Assembly: GCA_902796535.1 (NCBI GenBank)
Contig: CADBPL010000219.1
Span: 1-25,924 of the forward strand
DNA: 25,924 nt
Source: Oscillospiraceae bacterium
GTDB lineage: Bacteria > Bacillota > Clostridia > Oscillospirales > Acutalibacteraceae
Direction: 5' to 3'
Shown here: positions 22,758 to 25,924 of the stretch, piece by piece
How the letters are laid out: each line of letters begins with the position of its first letter
Numbering within the stretch: the first letter of the stretch is position 1
Notes under the pieces: generated by a model
Told to the model about the DNA's origin: nothing
Databases searched by the model: none
Seen by the model: only the letters and a program-made list of their open reading frames with translations
Made by a program: the position numbers and the translations under genes

Positions 22758-24632
22758 TTATTGCTCCACTTCAAAACCGGCAAAGGCGAACGGCGCAAGG
22801 GGCGAAAGCCGCACGGTGGTTTCGCTGATATGCGCCGAACAGTTGACGGCGTTGCACAGCCTGCCGCTTCGGCTCAGCTCGACGAGCGGTTCGGCGATCT
22901 CATCCGTGGAAAAATTCCACAGCCCGACCGCCAGCCGGTTCCCGTTCCGTCCGGTCTGGATATAGAGATCGGGGTTGCCCGGGCAAACGGCGGGCAGCTT
23001 TTCGCCGCTCATCCACTCGGCGGCGTCGGATAGCTGTCCCGCGCGCAGATAGGTGCGGAACAGCGCCTCGGAATTGAAATACCCGTCAAAGCACAGCACA
23101 AAGAATTTCTGTCCGGCGGCGTTCGTGTAGCGGAAGCTCGCCGGATATTCCTTTTCTCCGCAAACGAACGCGGTTTCGACGACCGCCGTCTCTTTCGGTT
23201 CAACAACGCGTATGCGCGATTCGCCGTCGAGCGCAATGTAGTTATCCTCGCGCAGCTCGTGTTCTCTGTCCGCCTGCCTTTCCTCGCCGATTTGAACGAT
23301 CCCGACGTCCACGCCCCGCTCCATGAGCAATTCACACGCGCGCAAATCAAGGATCAGCCCGCTTGCGAGCTTTTCGTCCGGTACGGCCTTTACGTCCTCT
23401 CCGAACGCGACGCCCGCTTGAAACGGCTCGCCGTAGGTGATGGGCAGGGAGCAGGAGGTCAGCATTTTGATCGCGGGCGAAAAGGCGACATCCTCAATGC
23501 TGCAGGTGTTTTCCATTTTTTTCGGAATGGTCATGTCGGCGTATTTCGCCGCCTTATCCCAAACGCGGACGCCGACGGGCTTTTTATCGCCGAACAGCCG
23601 GTCGATCTGCGCGTAAACGCTTCGGTTCCTCTCATGCGCCGCCCGATACCCCGGTTCCGTTTTGGGGTGAGAGGTGTAATCCAGCGCGTATTTCAAAATG
23701 CCGTCCGTGCATCCGGCGGCGCGCAGGGCGGTGTCGAACCCTTCCAGGTAAGCGGCGCCCACGCGGAACCGCGGGCGGGGGAAGACGTCGCCCTCGGAGA
23801 ACAGCTCGATTTCGGCGTTTTTGCGGCGGGAAGCCTCGAGCCGTTCCATTTCGATGCTTTCGGCCAGGCGGATGCCCCACGTGCGCAGCGCGCCCCAATA
23901 CGGCGCGCCGATCAGGCGGTAGAACGGCTTGTTTTTGCCCGCCAGAATCTGCGCGATCTGATCCGGCGTCGTGCCGTCCAGATCCCACGAGGTGATGCAG
24001 GCGCAAAAACCCAGCCGCAGGTCGGGGTCGACTTCATCCACATACCGCCGCATCGCGGCGGCAAAATCCACGTAGGCCTGCGCGTTGCCTTTCACAAAAG
24101 CGTCGCGGTATCTGTTTTTTCCGCCGCTGAGCAGATAGGGGCGGATCGTTTCCAGATCGAGCGGTTCGCCGAGCGATTCCTCCATCATTTTCAGGTGGTT
24201 TTCGCAGCAGCAGCCAAAGCCGATGTCGTGAAAGCCGTAGCGATAATCGTCGTCGAACATGATCAGGTCAAAGCCGCATTTTGCGCCGTCCTGCAGAATT
24301 TTGCCGATCACCTCGCGGTATGCGAGGTCTGTTGCGCAGACCTGCGTGGCGGATTTTTTGCCAAAGGGCGAGGTCAGGCGCATATAGCTGCATTCGCCCT
24401 TGAGATAATACGCCCAGATCCACATGCCGACTTCATAGCCCTGCGCCTGAAACCAGGCGCAGTTTTCTTTCAGAAGCGCAAATTCCTTCGCGCGGTTTTC
24501 ATTAAAAATGCCTGCGGAATCCGGGCAGAGAAACAGCCGCTCGCAGTCCAGCTTTTTCAGTTCCGCCAGCACGGCTTCTCTGCCGTAATGCGCTAAAACA
24601 AACGTGGAGATCGGTACGGATACTTTATACAT
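22758..24632 (-). CDS. Large protein of unrecognised family, probable TIM-barrel glycoside hydrolase-like
   Basis: A 624-residue soluble protein without a signal peptide. The N-terminal half alternates strands and helices like a TIM barrel: VSVPISTF, RLFLCPDSA, YEVGMWIWAYYL, FDLIMFDDDYRYG (D127-D129), LRLGFCACITSWDLDG, YRLIGAPYW and AEIELFSEGDVFPRPRF (E280). Acid-rich strand ends of this kind suggest a glycosidase-like active site with D127-D129 and E280 as candidates. A cluster GCCCENH (141-143 are three cysteines) follows. The C-terminal half resembles GH42/GH-type accessory domains (a glutamine-amidotransferase-like segment near VGVRVWDKAAKYADM and a final beta sandwich). I do not recognise the family, so the function is inferred only. 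The ATG at 24632 has GAGGG ahead; an ATG at 24659 would overlap the terminator. Confidence 0.65.
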   Translation of the reverse strand: MYKVSVPISTFVLAHYGREAVLAELKKLDCERLFLCPDSAGIFNENRAKEFALLKENCAWFQAQGYEVGMWIWAYYLKGECSYMRLTSPFGKKSATQVCATDLAYREVIGKILQDGAKCGFDLIMFDDDYRYGFHDIGFGCCCENHLKMMEESLGEPLDLETIRPYLLSGGKNRYRDAFVKGNAQAYVDFAAAMRRYVDEVDPDLRLGFCACITSWDLDGTTPDQIAQILAGKNKPFYRLIGAPYWGALRTWGIRLAESIEMERLEASRRKNAEIELFSEGDVFPRPRFRVGAAYLEGFDTALRAAGCTDGILKYALDYTSHPKTEPGYRAAHERNRSVYAQIDRLFGDKKPVGVRVWDKAAKYADMTIPKKMENTCSIEDVAFSPAIKMLTSCSLPITYGEPFQAGVAFGEDVKAVPDEKLASGLILDLRACELLMERGVDVGIVQIGEERQADREHELREDNYIALDGESRIRVVEPKETAVVETAFVCGEKEYPASFRYTNAAGQKFFVLCFDGYFNSEALFRTYLRAGQLSDAAEWMSGEKLPAVCPGNPDLYIQTGRNGNRLAVGLWNFSTDEIAEPLVELSRSGRLCNAVNCSAHISETTVRLSPLAPFAFAGFEVEQ

Positions 24633-24645
24633 TTTTTTCCCTCGC

Positions 24646-24679
24646 AAAAATTCCCCCAAAACCGCAGTCTTGGGGGAGA
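24646..24679 (-). terminator. Terminator after the reductase gene
   Basis: On the minus strand the CCCCCAAGAC arm pairs with the GGTTTTGGGGG arm, with a mismatch, and is followed by AATTTTT. The ATG of the next gene lies only 14 bases beyond the T-run, so it could also act as an attenuator of that gene. I see no convincing promoter between. Confidence 0.7.
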
Positions 24680-24691
24680 ATATCGGTGGCT

Positions 24692-25903
24692 TTAGTTGAT
24701 TTTCAGCGTGACGTCGCTGAGCGGATAGGTGCAGCAGGGGTGGATATAGCCGAATTCCACATCCGCCATGCGGCGCCTGTCAATACCCTGCGGAAGAAAG
24801 ATTTCGCCGCTGACCAGCTTGCTGCGGCAGAAGCCGCATTCGCCGCTGCGGCAGCGCGCGGGCACGGCGATGCCGGCTTTTTCGAGGGAGCACAGGATGC
24901 TGTCCTCCGCTTTGGCTTCGATCTGCGTCGTTTCGCCGCGGTCGATCACCGTCAGGCAGAAGGTCTTGCCCAGCAGGTCGGTCGGGTAACCGGGTTCGTC
25001 GGCGAGCTTTCTCGCGCCGGCGGACATTTCCATGCGGATGTATTTGTCGGCGATGCCGAGCTTGGGCAGCTCCTGCCCGAGGAAGCGGTACATGGCGCCG
25101 GGGCCGCACACGAACACGCTGTACGGTTCGTTTTCGGGCGCGTATTTTTTGATGAGATCGGCGCCGATAAAGCCTTTTTCGTAGCCCGCGCCAACGGTTT
25201 TCGCTTCGCTGAGCACGTAGACGACCTTGACCTTGCTGCAGGTTTTGGCAATTTGATCGAGCTCGGCCTTGAACACGATCTCATCCTTGGTGCGCGCGCC
25301 GTAAAGGAGAGTCAGGTTAAAATCCTCCGTGCCGTCGGCAATGGCTCTGGCAAAGGAGAGGAAGGGCGTGATGCCGCTGCCGCCCGCCAGACCGACCACG
25401 GTCTTTGCGTCGCGCAGGGGTTCGTAAACAAAGTTGCCTTCGGGGGCGAAGGCGGTAATGCGCTCGCCGACCTTCCAGTTGTCGAGGATATAGCCGGAAG
25501 CGAACCCGTCGGGCACGCGCTTGACCATGATGTGGTATTCACCGTGGAGCGCGGAGGACGGGGAGGAAGCCAGCGAATAGGGGCGGGTGAGGAGCGAAGG
25601 GCCGACCTTGAGCTGAACGGTCAGATACTGACCGGCGCGGAAATAGGGGGTCGGCACATTGTTTTCCCAGGTGAGGTAGTAGCTTTTTACGTCGGCGGAA
25701 TGCTCCTCGATGCGGCGGATGCGCAGGCTGAGCTTTTGGGGGTGGAGCGCTTTGGCGACCACGTTGACCGCATAGTTTTCAGGCGCTCTGGCCGGTTCGG
25801 CGGACGAAGAATTGACCTCGGCCAGCCGTTTGGGGATCATGGAAACCGTGTTCAAAAAGTCAGCGGTTTTTGATTTTACAACGATCGTTTTATGGAGTTT
25901 CAT
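24692..25903 (-). CDS. Flavin reductase with C-terminal [2Fe-2S] ferredoxin domain
   Basis: A 403-residue electron-transfer protein. After an N-terminal extension (about 1-55) comes an FNR FAD domain with TRPYSLASSP (R107, Y109, S110), an NAD(P) domain with GLAGGSGITPF (171-181) and FVCGPGAMY (264-272), and a C-terminal plant-type ferredoxin domain with ARCRSGECGFCRS (C351, C356, C359) and a fourth ligand in HPCCTY. This is the layout of dioxygenase/HCP-type reductases, moving electrons from NAD(P)H through FAD to [2Fe-2S]. The electron acceptor is not in the window. AAGGAGG lies upstream of ATG 25903. The 55-residue N-terminal extension is unusual for FNR-ferredoxin fusions. Confidence 0.9.
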   Translation of the reverse strand: MKLHKTIVVKSKTADFLNTVSMIPKRLAEVNSSSAEPARAPENYAVNVVAKALHPQKLSLRIRRIEEHSADVKSYYLTWENNVPTPYFRAGQYLTVQLKVGPSLLTRPYSLASSPSSALHGEYHIMVKRVPDGFASGYILDNWKVGERITAFAPEGNFVYEPLRDAKTVVGLAGGSGITPFLSFARAIADGTEDFNLTLLYGARTKDEIVFKAELDQIAKTCSKVKVVYVLSEAKTVGAGYEKGFIGADLIKKYAPENEPYSVFVCGPGAMYRFLGQELPKLGIADKYIRMEMSAGARKLADEPGYPTDLLGKTFCLTVIDRGETTQIEAKAEDSILCSLEKAGIAVPARCRSGECGFCRSKLVSGEIFLPQGIDRRRMADVEFGYIHPCCTYPLSDVTLKIN

Positions 25904-25924
25904 GCGTTTGCCTCCTTCTTTGCC

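Noticed and set aside
22592..22798. A 68-residue minus-strand frame across the vanW leader.
   Set aside because: It begins inside the upstream gene, has no ribosome site at its first ATG, and overlaps the proposed vanW start in another frame.

Overview
The window looks like a chromosomal piece of a Gram-positive anaerobe of the class Clostridia, probably Oscillospiraceae/Ruminococcaceae-like. This is inferred from strong AGGAGG-type ribosome binding sites, sigma-A promoters, a type I dockerin, dltA/dltC-like genes, and Clostridia-type families (PF06838 lyase, DUF4474, GLUG-repeat surface protein). GC content looks to be in the mid-fifties per cent (estimated by eye). I saw no rRNA, tRNA, CRISPR array, transposase or phage gene.

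Layout. 1-372: N-terminus of a D-2-hydroxyacid dehydrogenase (minus). 394-449: two back-to-back promoters. 474-2531: a VTT/TVP38 membrane protein and galactokinase, ended by a hairpin. 2546-7248: a tightly overlapping plus-strand operon of two M42 aminopeptidases, a GNAT acetyltransferase, a PF06838 PLP-dependent lyase and a DUF2461 protein, closed by a bidirectional terminator. 7323-8750: two minus-strand genes, a secreted DUF4474 protein and a Dabb protein. 8898-15640: a strong promoter, a 1591-residue secreted beta-solenoid protein ending in a dockerin, then a cytoplasmic GH2 glycosidase. 15631-15774: a possible small protein. 15906-18502: a minus-strand operon of a Gfo/Idh/MocA oxidoreductase, a secreted endonuclease/exonuclease/phosphatase and an HPr-kinase-like P-loop protein. 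18640-19977: a divergent secreted metallophosphoesterase. 20106-22620: VanW, DltA-like ligase and DltC-like carrier protein (minus). 22758-24632: a large unrecognised probable TIM-barrel protein. 24692-25903: an FNR/[2Fe-2S] reductase.

The most unusual signal is not a gene. Three leaders share one architecture: before the dockerin protein (8969-9037), the GH2 enzyme (13833-13894) and vanW-dltA-dltC (22700-22621, minus). Each has AAAGGAGG, then two bases, then CGATCC, then a variable 27-45 nt insert, then GGATCG (or GGGTTG), then exactly 13 nt, then ATG. CGATCC can pair with GGATCG, and the one divergent copy keeps pairing through G-U wobbles. In two copies GGATCG can instead pair with a second CGATC just before the ATG, giving two mutually exclusive hairpins. 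The ribosome binding site is therefore 54-72 nt from the start codon unless the insert is looped out. I infer a cis-acting translational switch or spacer element that ties together cell-surface and glycan functions. I do not recognise it as a known riboswitch class.

How the genes may work together: the dockerin protein, GH2 enzyme, galactokinase and the probable TIM-barrel enzyme suggest glycan attachment and use. VanW plus DltA/DltC point to cell-envelope modification. The M42 peptidases and lyase suggest peptide and amino-acid turnover. These links are inferences from gene content and spacing.
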